The notes: generated from the letters alone by a model not told the origin. A DNA stretch of 64,000 bases from Gigaspora margarita (GCA_009809945.1 WTPW01000925.1:90261-154260), one strand, 5' to 3'. Positions 23,177-34,593 are shown, counted from the first letter of the stretch. Translations and numbers: made by a program.

Positions 23177-24522
23177 GTTTTTATGCTTTTTTCAAGTATT
23201 ACAAATTACGGAATGGTCAATATAGAGATAGTATATCCGAGATAACGGACAAATTAGCGTATAGAAGGAACTACAGATAGCAAATATATACTTAATTTCA
23301 CATGAGAATAGTATAAACGGATCAGAGCTTCTCTGCAGATTAATGGAATTGTATCTTTTACCTATTGCCCCGAATTTAACTCGTACGTCTTTTTTTAAAT
23401 TTACTCGTATTTAGATTTAGGGATCTAAATAAAAAAAAAAAAGGGCCAATTCCGTCAATCTGCCGAGGTGGATCTTCGATTGAATATAAATTGATCTTCA
23501 ACGAAAGATTTAAGCCTCGAAATTTGAAAGTGACAATTATTATTCGACAAATATGGATTAGTTAATTATATATAACCAAAAGCAAATGAAAAAGTTAGAT
23601 AACAAAATCAAGACACTTTAATCTTTCATTTAATCAAAGTTATGACGCGTAAAAAAAAAAAAAACAAATCTGTATCGGGAAGATACTTGTGTCATGCGAA
23701 TTTTTGACATATGTAAATGAATTACAAATTAAGAAATAAACATATGAAAACTGCGGTAAATATATTATATTATCGAGATCATTTTTTTCCGATGATAAAA
23801 TGGCATGTTATATAACCTAAACACGTGATTAAATTATTCACCAAGTACTGAAGTACGTACAAAAATTATTCGTCCCTGAAATCTCAAATTTCAATCGAAC
23901 GATATTCCTTAAAGTGTAAATCATATGATTAAAAATACCTTCATTTCTAAATTAATAATAGATTGAATTTTTTTTGATATGCGTAGAAAAAAACAAAACT
24001 ACCTTTAAGCATATAAGCCGTAGCGATACAAGTTACTATAGTTAGTTATTGATGACCAATATTATCTGTGTTTATCAATCTTTTGACATCACATTTCTTT
24101 TTTCACATGGCTAAATAAATATATATAAATAAATATTTGTTTCAAATGAATATAACAGATTTTTTTGGGGCACCTATATGCATTCACACTACAATCACGC
24201 TAATGAACTAATCTTATTTTGCTATTTATCTTGTAAATAAAAATCCTCCTTTTTCCCGCATTATCGAGTTTCTTCCGTTAGATCTGTGTCGTTGTCGTTT
24301 ATCGCTGTACTAAGTTGTTGCTATTTTAGCTCGTAAAAGAAGGTAGTTGTTTTTTTTTTCATCTTTTCTTACTATGCATGCGTATATACCAATACCCTCT
24401 TTCTTTCTCTTATTCCTGTTTTCAAACATTCCTATTTTCAACCACCATTCCTATTTTCAAACTTCAAACAGATATACATATATATATATGTAAACAATAA
24501 ATCTGTATGTATATAAGTACAG
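23177..24522. other. Low-repeat intergenic DNA between the minus-strand candidate gene and the lipase gene
   Basis: No transposon ends are seen here. CG dinucleotides seem commoner than in the repeat-filled parts. It would contain the upstream regions of two divergent genes (23176 minus, 24930 plus). I can point to no specific promoter element. The stretch up to the gap is interrupted by a short (TA)n run at 24478-24489. Confidence 0.4.
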
Positions 24523-24887
24523 NNNNNNNNNNNNNNNNNNNNNNNNNNNNNNNNNNNNNNNNNNNNNNNNNNNNNNNNNNNNNNNNNNNNNNNNNNNNNN
24601 NNNNNNNNNNNNNNNNNNNNNNNNNNNNNNNNNNNNNNNNNNNNNNNNNNNNNNNNNNNNNNNNNNNNNNNNNNNNNNNNNNNNNNNNNNNNNNNNNNNN
24701 NNNNNNNNNNNNNNNNNNNNNNNNNNNNNNNNNNNNNNNNNNNNNNNNNNNNNNNNNNNNNNNNNNNNNNNNNNNNNNNNNNNNNNNNNNNNNNNNNNNN
24801 NNNNNNNNNNNNNNNNNNNNNNNNNNNNNNNNNNNNNNNNNNNNNNNNNNNNNNNNNNNNNNNNNNNNNNNNNNNNNNNNNNNNNNN
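24523..24887. other. Assembly gap (365 N)
   Basis: A run of N ending just before a poly(A) tract at 24889-24924. It hides whatever lies directly upstream of the lipase start. ORFs reported across it are not real. Confidence 0.99.
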
Positions 24888-24927
<40 letters not shown>

Positions 24928-24929
24928 AA

Positions 24930-27152
24930 ATGTCGAAATTTTTTAAAAATTTAATGAGGAAGAAAACTCTACAAAATGCTACACTTTATGAAGACGAAAC
25001 TTCTTATACCGACGTGGAAGGTTCTCCCGTTTATGGTGCACTACCGATTGACTCTTACCTAACTGGATATGATTCTGAACCTATAAAAGATTTTCGACTC
25101 GTTTTTGAAGGTGAAAATAAAGATACTTTTGTACTGGTACCTGGTTTATTACCTTATGATACAATTGAAATCCCAATATTTGGTGGAATTACTCTCGCTG
25201 ACTACTGGGCTGATGTAAAAGAACAGATTGATGAACCTTGTATCACCAGTCCTAGCCCTTTTGGTGTTAAGTATAATTTTAATATCTTTTGATATATTTA
25301 ACGGTATGTTTTACATCTACATCAATCTAAACATATCTATGATATCTTTTTTTTTTTAGTCTCTTCACGATCGTGCGGTAGAATTATATTATCAAATAAA
25401 AGGTGGACAAGTGGTATGTCTTATGTCCCTTCTTTCATAATTTTTTTTTGTTACTTTATAATCAATTTTTTATATCCCATTTTTATAATTATAATTTTAT
25501 CTAGGATTATGGTCTCGCTCACTCTCATCAATTCTGTCATAAGCAATTGGGTGAAACATATGAAGGTTTGGTACCAAATTGGAGTCCAGAAAATCCTATC
25601 GTCCTCATAGGTAATTTTTATTTTTGATATACTATATAATTTTATTATTATTAGCCTTTTTTTTTTATATTTAATTTATCTATTGATTTTATTAGGTAAA
25701 GGTTATGGTGCAACAACCGCTCTTTATCTCCAACATCTTCTTTCTACCAATTTTTTTGGACAACACACAGCTGGCAAAATGATTAAGGGTGTTATCTGTT
25801 GGTCTGCTCCTCATCGTGGCTCTACCCTTCCTTATTTTCTTGGTCTTGAACCTGGTTCAAAATGCATCGTACATCCCTTCTCAATTTTACAACTATTATT
25901 ATCCTTTATCCATCTCATTTGTTATTTCACCTTCCTTGAGAGCCTTTTTAACTTCAGATTGAATGATAAATGGTCTCTCGCTTCAAAGAGCGAGGGTGGT
26001 GAGCAGTCTTTGTGGAGCGCCCTTTCTGCACGTAGTAGATTCTCCTATTTTGGGGATAATTTCTTAGTTGATTGGTCAGTGGAAGGCGCAAGAATGCGCT
26101 ATGCTGGTGATGAAAAAGATAAACATTTTTTGGATCCTCATTGTGTTTATCTTAATTATGTTACAACTGGTCGTACTTGGAAATCAAAATTAACTGGTCA
26201 TTATTATGTATGTATTTTTTTTTTATCGCAGGGGTGTGATTTCGATTCTCGGCCTAAATTAAGTTTAATTCAGGCCAAAATTCGAAATTACACCCCTGCG
26301 CGTTATTTCATTATATTATTTGTATGAATTTTTATTCATTATATATTTTATTTAAAATAGCCACGCTTATCATGGAGAAATTTCTCTACCTGGTTTATTT
26401 CCATCATGCTTGGTCGTTATAAACTTAATACTGATGCTGAACAACAAGTTTTACGTACTTCTTCATCCACTTATTGGAATAATGATGGGACACTTTCTAT
26501 TCACGCTCAGCATCCCCCACCACATCAACATGTCTTGATGAACATTGCTCTTGATCAAAAACTCTATGATCCTATAGAGCATGAAATCACTCCTGGTGTT
26601 TGGTATAATTTATACGTGAATGATCCTTCACAAACCGTTCTATTTAATGGTGTTCCAACCTTTCTTACTTTATCATTCATTGAATATATAATCAACTTGT
26701 CTTTTATCAAACATTTTGTTAATTTCCTATCACGCAACTCGGAGAACTTTGAATCTTTCTATATACGCTTTATTGAGTTTTGTGAAAGTATTTTCAAATC
26801 GTCTTCTAAAGCTTCATATAATGATTTAAGCTTCTCGGATTCTTCAACTAAATCATATTTTACCACAACTACCTCTGAACGTGCTGATAAATACACAAGC
26901 GATAAAGCTGGACTTGAATGGATTCATAAAATTGAAACAATTGAAATTCTTAACAGTCCTAGCAAAATGCTTTATTGGATGAATCAGATGCAAGCTAACT
27001 TAGATAATGGCTCTCCTTTATCTGAAAGTGGAAAAAAGAATGACTTTTCTTTTTCTTCTAATTCGCTTATGCAAGGTCCAATGTTCATTAAGGCTAAACG
27101 TAGATTGACTGCTGAAGATTACAAAACATCAGTGATGAGTGATGATTCATGA
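24930..27152 (+). CDS. Lipase-fold protein of the zinc-containing bacterial I.5 type, probable pseudoenzyme
   Basis: Five exons fit GT-AG rules: 24930-25265, 25360-25413, 25505-25610, 25696-26207 and 26361-27152, giving 599 residues. The order of motifs follows Geobacillus/Staphylococcus lipases: VLVPGLLP near residue 69 (oxyanion region), HDRA (115-118), DYGLAHSHQFCH (131-142), the nucleophile elbow, SAPHRGST (202-209), FRLNDKW (252-258), TGHYY, and NNDGT (376-380). The elbow reads G-K-G-Y-G (166-170): the Ser of GxSxG is Gly168. Asp378 is kept, but the position of the catalytic His holds Pro425. The zinc ligands known from L1/BTL2 lipases correspond to Asp116, His136, His142 and Asp256, all present. 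There is no signal peptide, so it is probably intracellular unless a 5' exon lies in the gap. A Ser-rich tail of about 165 residues follows the fold. I infer a non-hydrolytic, possibly lipid-binding role. Exon 1 uses an unusual GTTAAG donor, chosen because it alone keeps the frame and alignment length. Confidence 0.8.
26227..26300. repeat. Perfect-looking foldback inside lipase intron 4
   Basis: The left arm CGCAGGGGTGTGATTTCGAT pairs with the right arm ATTACACCCCTGCG over about 35 bases each, with few mismatches and almost no loop. The 74-bp hairpin fills half of the 153-bp intron and would hold donor and acceptor close together. It resembles a tiny palindromic MITE; I see no TSD. Confidence 0.75.
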
Positions 27153-28060
27153 GGACGAGTGAGAAAAAAAAAATTTTTCTTTTTTTTTTTAATAACAAAA
27201 GAGTATTATCAATTAATTATATTTTTGATAATGCATGGTTCCTTTCTTCCTTCTTTTTAATCATAGACTTATTTATCATTTTCATATCTTTATTTGTTTA
27301 AAAAAAAATTATATATATATATATTATGATTATCCCCTAAGAATTGAATTAACATTATTGTTAAAATTATATATTATTAAAGTATTATTCTATTAGCCTT
27401 TTTAATTTATTTCTTCATTTCACACACACACACATTTTTTTTTTTTTTTAAAAAAAACATTCGTCGCATTGAATGTAAATTATAAGTATTATCTTTTTGA
27501 GATGAATGTTAATTATTGTTGTTAGTTCATTAGTTAGTGTGATTAGGATTGCGGTTTTAGAGGCTGATCAAAAAAATTTTTTTGCTTATATAAATATAAT
27601 ATATTAGATTTTATTAATTATGCCTAATTGTTTTCTTGGAGCGTAGTGGTTCCTTAACATTAGTGTTGATACAAAAATTACATTTTTTTTTTTGATGCGT
27701 TTTGACCCAAATGTCAGTTGGTCAATTTTTTTTTTTAAGACCAATTCAAAAGAAAGCCGTCCTCATATTTAAAAAGTGTGCGCAAAGTATATCAATATCA
27801 GTAAATTTAGCGTTAACTTAAAAAATGATAGTTGTAAAAATCATAATCGTTATAATATATTGCGACTTAAAAAAAGTTACCAGTTTTGGACTAGATAGAA
27901 TCCCACTTAGTATTTACTAGGTTCGCAAAAACCTTTAATTTGCTTTTTAAAATAAAATGTTCTACTAAAATTCGATCAAAAGTTCGATTATTTTAATTAT
28001 AAAATAAAAAAAATAAACTAGGTGTTAAAAAAGGATTGGTTAATATATATTATGTATGGT
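27153..28060. other. Downstream region of the lipase gene
   Basis: AT-rich with a (CA)n run at 27421-27434 and A/T tracts. No polyadenylation site can be singled out among many candidates, and no gene is seen. Confidence 0.4.
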
Positions 28061-28149
28061 GACGATCATCTAGAGGTTTGGCTCAACAGTAATCTTAAAA
28101 GGAAGCATGCTTATATAAAAAATTAAAAAGAAAAACTTTGAGATACTTC

Positions 28150-28316
28150 GTTTCAAAGATTATACCTTCTACTTGTCCCAACCACCACGTAGAGGTGTAT
28201 CTCATCGGTTGGGAAAATTTACTCCAACCCTTTTCGGGTTAAACGAGCATGTTGTTCCAACATACTTTGTATTTTTACTCAATTTATTATTCTCTCTAGA
28301 GTTCGAGAGATACACT
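28150..28316 (+). ncRNA. Candidate structured RNA (unassigned)
   Basis: Within an otherwise plain AT-rich stretch, 28195-28203 (GTGTATCTC) pairs perfectly with 28307-28315 (GAGATACAC). Between them sit compact hairpins: GGTTGG...CCAACC (28207-28229), ATGTTG-TT-CCAACAT (28249-28263) and TCTCT...AGAGA (28291-28310, overlapping the closing stem). An alternative AACCC-TTTTC-GGGTT stem overlaps the first. An A-run follows at 28317. The shape suggests a folded RNA or a short foldback element. It matches no snRNA, SRP or RNase P sequence that I recognise, and the strand is a guess. Confidence 0.3.
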
Positions 28317-28852
28317 AAAAAAAAAAATAAATAAAACGCTGAAAAAAAATATTAAAAATAACAAAAACAAATAAACGATATGAAAAATAATAAGGATAAA
28401 ATTTAGAAAAGAGAAGCCCTTATATAGCGATTTGTTTTTTTTTCAAACGCGTAAAATCGTATTACGTATTACAGTTATACCAGTGTTATACCTCGATATA
28501 GTCACCTGCTCAGGATAGAGAAACCTGGTGATTATTTTAAATTTTATGGTCCAAAAATAATGATACTCTTAGGTTCTTAAATATAAAAGCATAAATATAA
28601 TATTGGTTTTAAAAGTTTATGATTTTAAATACCTGTATTAACTATGAAGTATATATATATATATTGTAAAATTTTGTAAAAAAAACTCTTTAAACAAAAA
28701 GAGTGTTTTATATAGTGTCTAACTTTGGTTATATCTTATCAAAAACAAAATATAACTTAGTTTTATCTAGCTAATTATAAAAAGGATTTATTTTTAAAAA
28801 AATAACTCTTATAAGCTTTATTACTATAACTATATATTCAAAATTATGTACT

Positions 28853-28977
28853 ATTTATTCCCCGCTTCGCGGGGAATAATGAAATATTTCCCCGGATTTT
28901 TTCGGCTCCTATCGGAGCCAAAAAGAAAAAATCCAGGGAAATATATGAATATTATTCCCTCGTAGCGGGGAATAAAT
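28853..28977. repeat. GC-rich nested-hairpin element
   Basis: A perfect 13-bp outer pair, ATTTATTCCCCGC (28853-28865) with GCGGGGAATAAAT (28965-28977), encloses a second long stem: AATATTTCCC...GGATTTTTTCGGCTCC with GGAGCC...GAAAAAATCC...GGGAAATAT. A small CCCCGCTTCGCGGGG hairpin sits at the left foot. This resembles the double-hairpin and GC-cluster elements of fungal mitochondrial DNA more than the other elements in the window. Confidence 0.7.
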
Positions 28978-28980
28978 GAG

Positions 28981-29102
28981 TTATTCTCCCGTTTTATTAA
29001 TTGACGGCCGGAGGCTATTTCCCTGTTGAGTTTGAATTAAGTTGCGTCCAAAATAATAGCGAAAATCCCGTAATGAACAATTAGTAAACGGGGAATAATA
29101 TA
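28981..29102. repeat. Second hairpin element adjoining the first
   Basis: The left word TTATTCTCCCGTTTTATTAATT pairs with the right AATTAGTAAACGGGGAATAAT. Its ends resemble those of 28853-28977 (TTATTCCCCG), so the two may be related or one composite. The loop contains the locally GC-rich word GACGGCCGGAGGC. Confidence 0.5.
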
Positions 29103-30690
29103 GTAATATTTATATATATTATACAAGAGTATGATAACTTAATAAAATAGTTATAACTCCAAGTGGTACTTATATTTGGGTTCATAGATTCAAGTTCAGA
29201 TCAAATTAGGTTTACTGGATCTGAGCTCAAACCCAAAATTTTCGAACTCGAACATAAACCCGAATTCAAGAATACCGAACTTGAACCCAGACTCAAACAT
29301 GGTCGTAGGTTCAGTTCAGGTTCAATTCAAAGTTTATGAACATTTTGAGGTTCGAATATCTGTAATCCTAGAAAATTTTAGAATATTTCATGATCAAGTA
29401 ATCGTAATTTGAAGATTTTGATACCATTTGATTCGTTTTAATGAAATGGATCGAATAGTACCAAAATCATTAAGTTTTAATCACTAAATTACGAGATATT
29501 TATGTTTAAATAATTTTTGTAAACACTTAATTGAAATTAACGTTAATATATCAACTTTGAGACCAATATTAACACCAACGTTGATACCATGTCAAGGATG
29601 TGAATAGATGTAGATATAGTCTAATCAAAAATATTATTATCTAATTGTCCAACCATTTATTATGTCTAATGTCTGTTTGTCTAATAAATGTCTAATGTCT
29701 ATTTATTCAGTGTTTATATTAGCCAGATCAAATGATTTCTAAAATTAACCATTGTTCGCATTCAATTTATAATTCACATAAATTTAAATTAACTGTTAAT
29801 GCGACGAGTGCATAAAGTTTACTTTAATATTCATTTATATTGCAAATACGGAAAACACCCATCTTTCAAATTATTTTATTTTTGTTCCCAAAATTATTTT
29901 TATTATTTTGTCATTTGTCAATCCGTTATATAGAGGTATCAATATTATTATTATATTTATGTGAAAATTAAATTCATAGCAATTTCAATGTAATGCCCAT
30001 GCATATACAATATCTTAAAAACTATATGTTCTAATAAGTTCTCAAAAAAAAAAAAAAGAAAAAGAAAAAAGCGTCTTCTAAGATCAAAAACTTTAAGCAT
30101 TTTTCAATTGGCAAAATAGTATTAAATTCATGGATGTCGAAATGAATTCCGGTAGATTCCATTTCATTGTAATTAAGGGTGTTCTCAAGTGCCTAAATCA
30201 ATTAATTGGAAATAAACTTTTAAATCATCAGGGATTAAAAAAACTGATCGAGTGAATTGCCGCTTCGCTGAAAAAAGTCTGGAGGCGCAGTCATCGAGTT
30301 AACGCTGATTGGCTAAAACTACTTATTTATAGAGTAAAAAAAGAGGTACTTTGCTTTATGTCATGGATTTTCAGCGAAATTATAGTTGTCAAAAAATTAT
30401 TACGCTGCTTTTTATATTAGAAATTCTAATTGCTAATAAAAAATCCAAAGAAACCCAAAGGCATACCATGCCAAGATTTATTATCTTCTAACTTTTATAT
30501 CAAATGCGGCAATTTCATTTTATTTTATTTTGAGTTTTTATTTTTTTTTTTATTTTTTATTTTATTTTTATTAATTAATAAAATAATTTTTTGTATCTGC
30601 GACAACGTATGAATATTTTAAAGTCCATAAAGGGAAGTTGGTGTTGCCGAAAAAGTTATATTTGTTTATTGGATAGTCGCTGAAAACATT
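29103..30690. other. Intergenic DNA with a hairpin module
   Basis: 29170-29390 is a tract of 'gttcaggttcaattc / gaactcgaacataaac' words. 29398-29495 holds a solo GGTACCATTCG-type hairpin (here GATACCATTTGATTCG / CGAATAGTACC). 30240-30340 has more GC and a 'gattggctaaaa' word, but I see no gene attached to it. Confidence 0.4.
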
Positions 30691-30876
30691 ATGATAATAA
30701 ATAAAGCAAGGATGGTCTGCTCAAGTAATATGATCGCAACGATCGCAACGATCGCAATCATTATTTCGATCAATTGTAATAATCGAACATCATCTCAATC
30801 ACTATCAAATCACATTGAGGGAGTCGCCCTAAGATTAGTTAGCACTAATTCTAAATCAGGTCTGCTACAAAAATAG
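30691..30876 (+). CDS. Small ORF with one hydrophobic segment (61 codons)
   Basis: The product begins with a short basic stretch, then a hydrophobic segment at residues 14-27 (MIATIATIAIIISI), followed by a polar tail. This layout is compatible with a signal peptide or single membrane anchor. The hydrophobic part comes from a small tandem 'atcgcaacg' repeat in the DNA, which weakens the case. No family is recognised. Confidence 0.2.
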   Translation: MIINKARMVCSSNMIATIATIAIIISINCNNRTSSQSLSNHIEGVALRLVSTNSKSGLLQK

Positions 30877-30924
30877 GTTAATATCATTCATAAGTACCGA
30901 TTATAGGAAATTTAAAAGTAGAGA

Positions 30925-31090
30925 AGTGGTGGCAAAAAAAATTCGCGATCAGATGATTTCTGATCGTTCTGATCTTAATAATGCAGCTAGAATAACATAC
31001 AAATTTGATATATTACTGTATTATTAGTGTTAAGTTTACTGATCGTTGATTTAGTTACAATCAACTGATCGCGAATTTTTTCTGCCACTA
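30925..31090. mobile_element. MITE with TGGCAGAAAAAATTCGCGATCAG ends
   Basis: Left AGTGGTGGCAAAAAAAATTC followed by GCGATCAG, right complement CTGATCGCGAATTTTTTCTGCCACTAC. The termini look like those of Tc1/mariner transposons. The interior has no ORF, so it depends on a transposase elsewhere. Confidence 0.7.
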
Positions 31091-32145
31091 CCTAAAAATT
31101 TAACAAAGGATAGACATTTCTAAAACACTAAGCATTTCAAAATAGTCTATTAAAATTATAATAACTAGAAATCGTGAATCAATGTAAATCCGGAGCATAC
31201 AATTAAAAATAATAAACTACAACTGTTATTGTAATACCAATAATGCTAAACAACCACCTTTAAAAAAGTGTAGTGCAAATGTAACAGATTTGACTATTAT
31301 TATTTATTAAAAAAAAAAAAGTAATATGAATATAACAAACAAATTTGTCTATTGTTTATTTAAAAAAAAAAAACACTAACACTATAAGTATAACTACAAA
31401 ATTGTACTGTACTATAATAAAATTAAAAAAAAATTTATATACAAAACAAATACAGTCATCCTCCCCTATAATCACACAGTTGAGCACACCCTAATATGAT
31501 GATTATAAAAAGGTGTGATTTCATAAAGTACCTCTATATAAGCACAAATTATAATTGATATAAAAAAGTGATTTAATAGAGGTATTTTAAAAATTTTATA
31601 TATGATCGTAGATAGTTGTTATATAGAAAAGTCAAAATAATTCTAAGTAAATCGATATTTATGCAATAAGAAAAGTTGTTCAGGAGAACAAAATACACTT
31701 AACATAAAATTTTAATGCAAATCGGATAATTGTTTATTAGTATTGTTTTCATTTTATATTTTATGTACCTATGAATATAGTAAAAAATTTGTAATTTTTT
31801 TGTAAAAATGTAAAATAAAAAAAATAAAAAAACATACTAATGAAATATCAGCTAATTTACATGAAAATTTCATGGTAGGTGTATTTTAGCGATCGTATAT
31901 AAAAATTTTTTTAAAAAATTTTTATATACAAATCACTAATTGTTGCTATATATAATAGTCAAAATAATACTATGTAAATCAATTTTTATGCAATAAAAAA
32001 AAGATGCTTAGAAAAACAAAATACATCTACTATGAAATTTTCATGGAAATTGGCTGATATTTCATTAATATGGTTTTTTTTTATTTTATGTTTTTACAAA
32101 AAAAATTACAATTTTTTTACTATATTCATAGCTATATAAAATGTA
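31091..32145. other. AT-rich DNA with inverted segments
   Basis: 31454 carries an isolated left end of the CAGTCAACCCCC family. The segments 31600-31800 and 31850-32130 contain related words in opposite orientation ('caaatcggataattgtttattagtattg' / 'aatatcagctaatttacatgaaaatttcat'), so this is probably a decayed foldback element into which the SINE at 32164 inserted. Confidence 0.4.
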
Positions 32146-32163
32146 AAATAAAAACAATATTAA

Positions 32164-33140
32164 GGGTATGGCAACTTAGAGAAGTTGGTAAGTTGTCACT
32201 TCAAGCAGCAGGTCTAGGGTTCAAATCCTACTGCCGACGTTTTGAAAAATAGGCCTGTGTTATAGTACCATTTCTTCTCGTAGGTCCTTTGGTACACCAT
32301 CTTGAATGAGAGCCATCAGGCGCACAAAATCCAAGGATCAGAAAATGGATACCTGTTTGGAAGTTCCAAGTGAGGAAGTAGCAAAGATCTTTGACAGTGC
32401 TAACTATAATTGGAGTATTGAAAACCGGAGCTAGAGAACTGGATGACAAGACCCTCGAGGAGGGGGGTTCACCAACCTGGCCGCCGGAGTCGTACCAGAG
32501 AAAAAGGACATGTGTTTCGGTAGCATGTACCAAGGAGAGGGAGTCCATTCGGCACTTAAAGCCGGGCCGACCAACCCTTCTGGGCTAACTGGTTTGGAAG
32601 TTTGGGGATACTGAGGAAGGACCGATAGGAAGGTTGTGATGAGTATCGGGATTGAAGTGAACCTCACAAGGGCAGAAGTAGGTAATGGTAGAGGTTTAAT
32701 GATTAGCTCTGATCCCAAGTATCAGTGTGATGCAGATGCATAAGTTACTGAAGTGTAGGTAATATCTGTGTAGGACAGGGACTGCTCTACCAAGTGTGCC
32801 GCAAGGAAAAACTAGTCCTAAGGGGATTCCATACAGTATCCGGGACTGGCCTTAACTGACTTATGTAGCGAAGGACTGTACCAGTGATACAAGTAGGATT
32901 GACAGGCGAAGTATGGACCAGAGGGTTTAAATAGGCAACCCCCTAGTTGGGTTGTAGGTATGGCAATTAGTTTAGAACCTTCGGGCGGACTACTTAAATT
33001 AGACAACCAAAAGTTGTACGTGTGGCTAGTTGTACTCTTATCAATGTAAAAAATGTCAGGTGCCCAAAGAGGCACCCTTGATCCGGTTGCTTGAATAAAA
33101 GCCTTTCCCTATAGCGGTAACTTTGACATAGAAAAAAAAA
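32164..33140 (+). mobile_element. Unusually long SINE (977 bp) with tRNA-like head
   Basis: An 18-bp TSD (aaataaaaacaatattaa) lies at 32146-32163 and 33141-33158, with a poly(A) just before the right copy. The head GGGTATGGCAACTTAG...GGGTTCAAATCCTACTGCC contains tRNA-type A and B boxes. The body is GC-richer than anything nearby. It is crossed by several overlapping ORFs on both strands (32228-32718, 32818-33075), none with recognisable protein features. Tail repeats such as 'gatcccaag' and 'aaggactg' recur in the 39207 SINE, suggesting shared modules. Confidence 0.8.
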
Positions 33141-33158
33141 AAATAAAAACAATATTAA

Positions 33159-34081
33159 TAAACAGTTATCTGATTTGCATAAAATTTTATAGTAAATGTA
33201 TTTTATTTTTCAAACAATTTTACTTATTGTATAAAAGTTGATTTAATTATTAAAAACTATAACATTTTTATATAGCAACTATTTATGATCATATATAAAT
33301 ACTAGGAACCAGAAACCAGTATGTGTCCGGAGCATAACCTCTTTATTAATAATAAATATCTACAAACCAAAAACTGGTATAAGTCTAAGAGTATTAAAAT
33401 TTTAATAATATAAATATTTATATTTATATATATATAAAGTAAATATATATATATAATACTATATATATTTATTTAATATATATTTTTTTAAAAAACTTTT
33501 TTAATTATCAAAAATTATTATTCTAAAATATACGTTAAAAATACAAAATACTTTTGCATATATTAATTAAATAAAAGATACAAGATATTAATTAAATACA
33601 TTAGCAAATTTAAAAGTTAAAATATTTTTAAAATAATTTGTAAAATGCAAATGGCAAAATATTTTGAAAAATTTTCAAAATATTTTAAAGAAAAATATTT
33701 TGAAATATTTTGAAAATANTTTTNAAATTTTTCAAAAGATTTTATTTTGAAATATTTTGAAATATTTTGAAAATATTTAATTTGATTAATTTTTTGGTTC
33801 TTATAAGGCAAAAAAATAATATGCCTATCTGGATTTTACTTAAAAAATTTTAAAATTTTTTAAATTATAAAGTTTAAATTTTATTTTTATAAACTTATGG
33901 TTCAGAAATACATAATTATCTAAGTGTAATTTTAAGTTATAGCACAAAATTTATAACAATCTATATGTTTAATAAAAAAAATAGTTCAACTTTTAAGCTA
34001 ACATTTGTATTTTTTATTATAGCTTATATTTTATACTATCTATGTTTATTTTTTTTTATACCAAAACCTTTAAAGTATCTT
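33159..34081. other. Very AT-rich spacer
   Basis: Contains 'aaatattttgaaatattttgaaaat' repeats at 33640-33780, which produce the artefactual minus-strand ORF 33617-33811, and undetermined bases at 33719 and 33724. No gene signal. Confidence 0.45.
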
Positions 34082-34089
34082 AATTTGAA

Positions 34090-34593
34090 TAGAAGTCTTA
34101 TCCGGGTTGGATTGACCAGTACGGGTCAGTAAATATGATATGTTATACAGGGCACAGATCATAATTTGAGCTGATCAAGGTCAGATAGGTTAATTCAATA
34201 TTAAAGAAAATCTTGCCAAAAAAAAGATTTTGGCTAGATTAAAGGCTAAATATATTTTACAAAATAATAGATCCGAATACGACCTATTTATAATTTGAAT
34301 ATAGTTATATCCAAATTTAACTTTATAAAAGGGTACATTTTAAAATATCTTTAGCATTACATATTTTTTTAGTTTAAAAAATTTCTACTTTATTCAATCA
34401 ATAAAATGTTAAAGACTAGCTTACTTTAAATATATTAATATTCTTACCTATCCCCTATAAAAAAAATCCAACACAATGATTAGCACCAAAAAGTGTGTAT
34501 ATAACCTATCTGATCTGAGTTGTGACCTGAGTCAAGAAATTTCAGGTTGTGCTTAACCTGAATCACTATTTTTTGACTCGGGTAAGACCTCTA
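34090..34593. mobile_element. hAT-like MITE, TAGARGTCTTAYCCG ends (copy 1)
   Basis: Ends TAGAAGTCTTATCCGGGT and ACTCGGGTAAGACCTCTA. Flanking octamers aatttgaa and attttgaa match at 7 of 8. The family member at 40046-40591 has a perfect octamer TSD. Confidence 0.7.

Noticed and set aside
24464..24928. 154-codon minus-strand ORF
   Set aside because: It exists only because the run of N is read as open; the real sequence at its ends is poly(A/T).
27120..27165. Hammerhead ribozyme core (gatgag...gacgagtgagaaa)
   Set aside because: The conserved CUGAUGA...GAAA spacing and stems are not formed; the match is chance at the end of the lipase ORF.
32170..32245. tRNA gene
   Set aside because: A and B boxes are present, but the cloverleaf is not convincing and the segment is the head of a SINE with its own TSD. 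The same applies at 8050, 39207 and 43886.
32228..33075. ORFs of 65-106 codons on both strands
   Set aside because: They lie inside the 977-bp SINE, overlap each other, and show no protein features.
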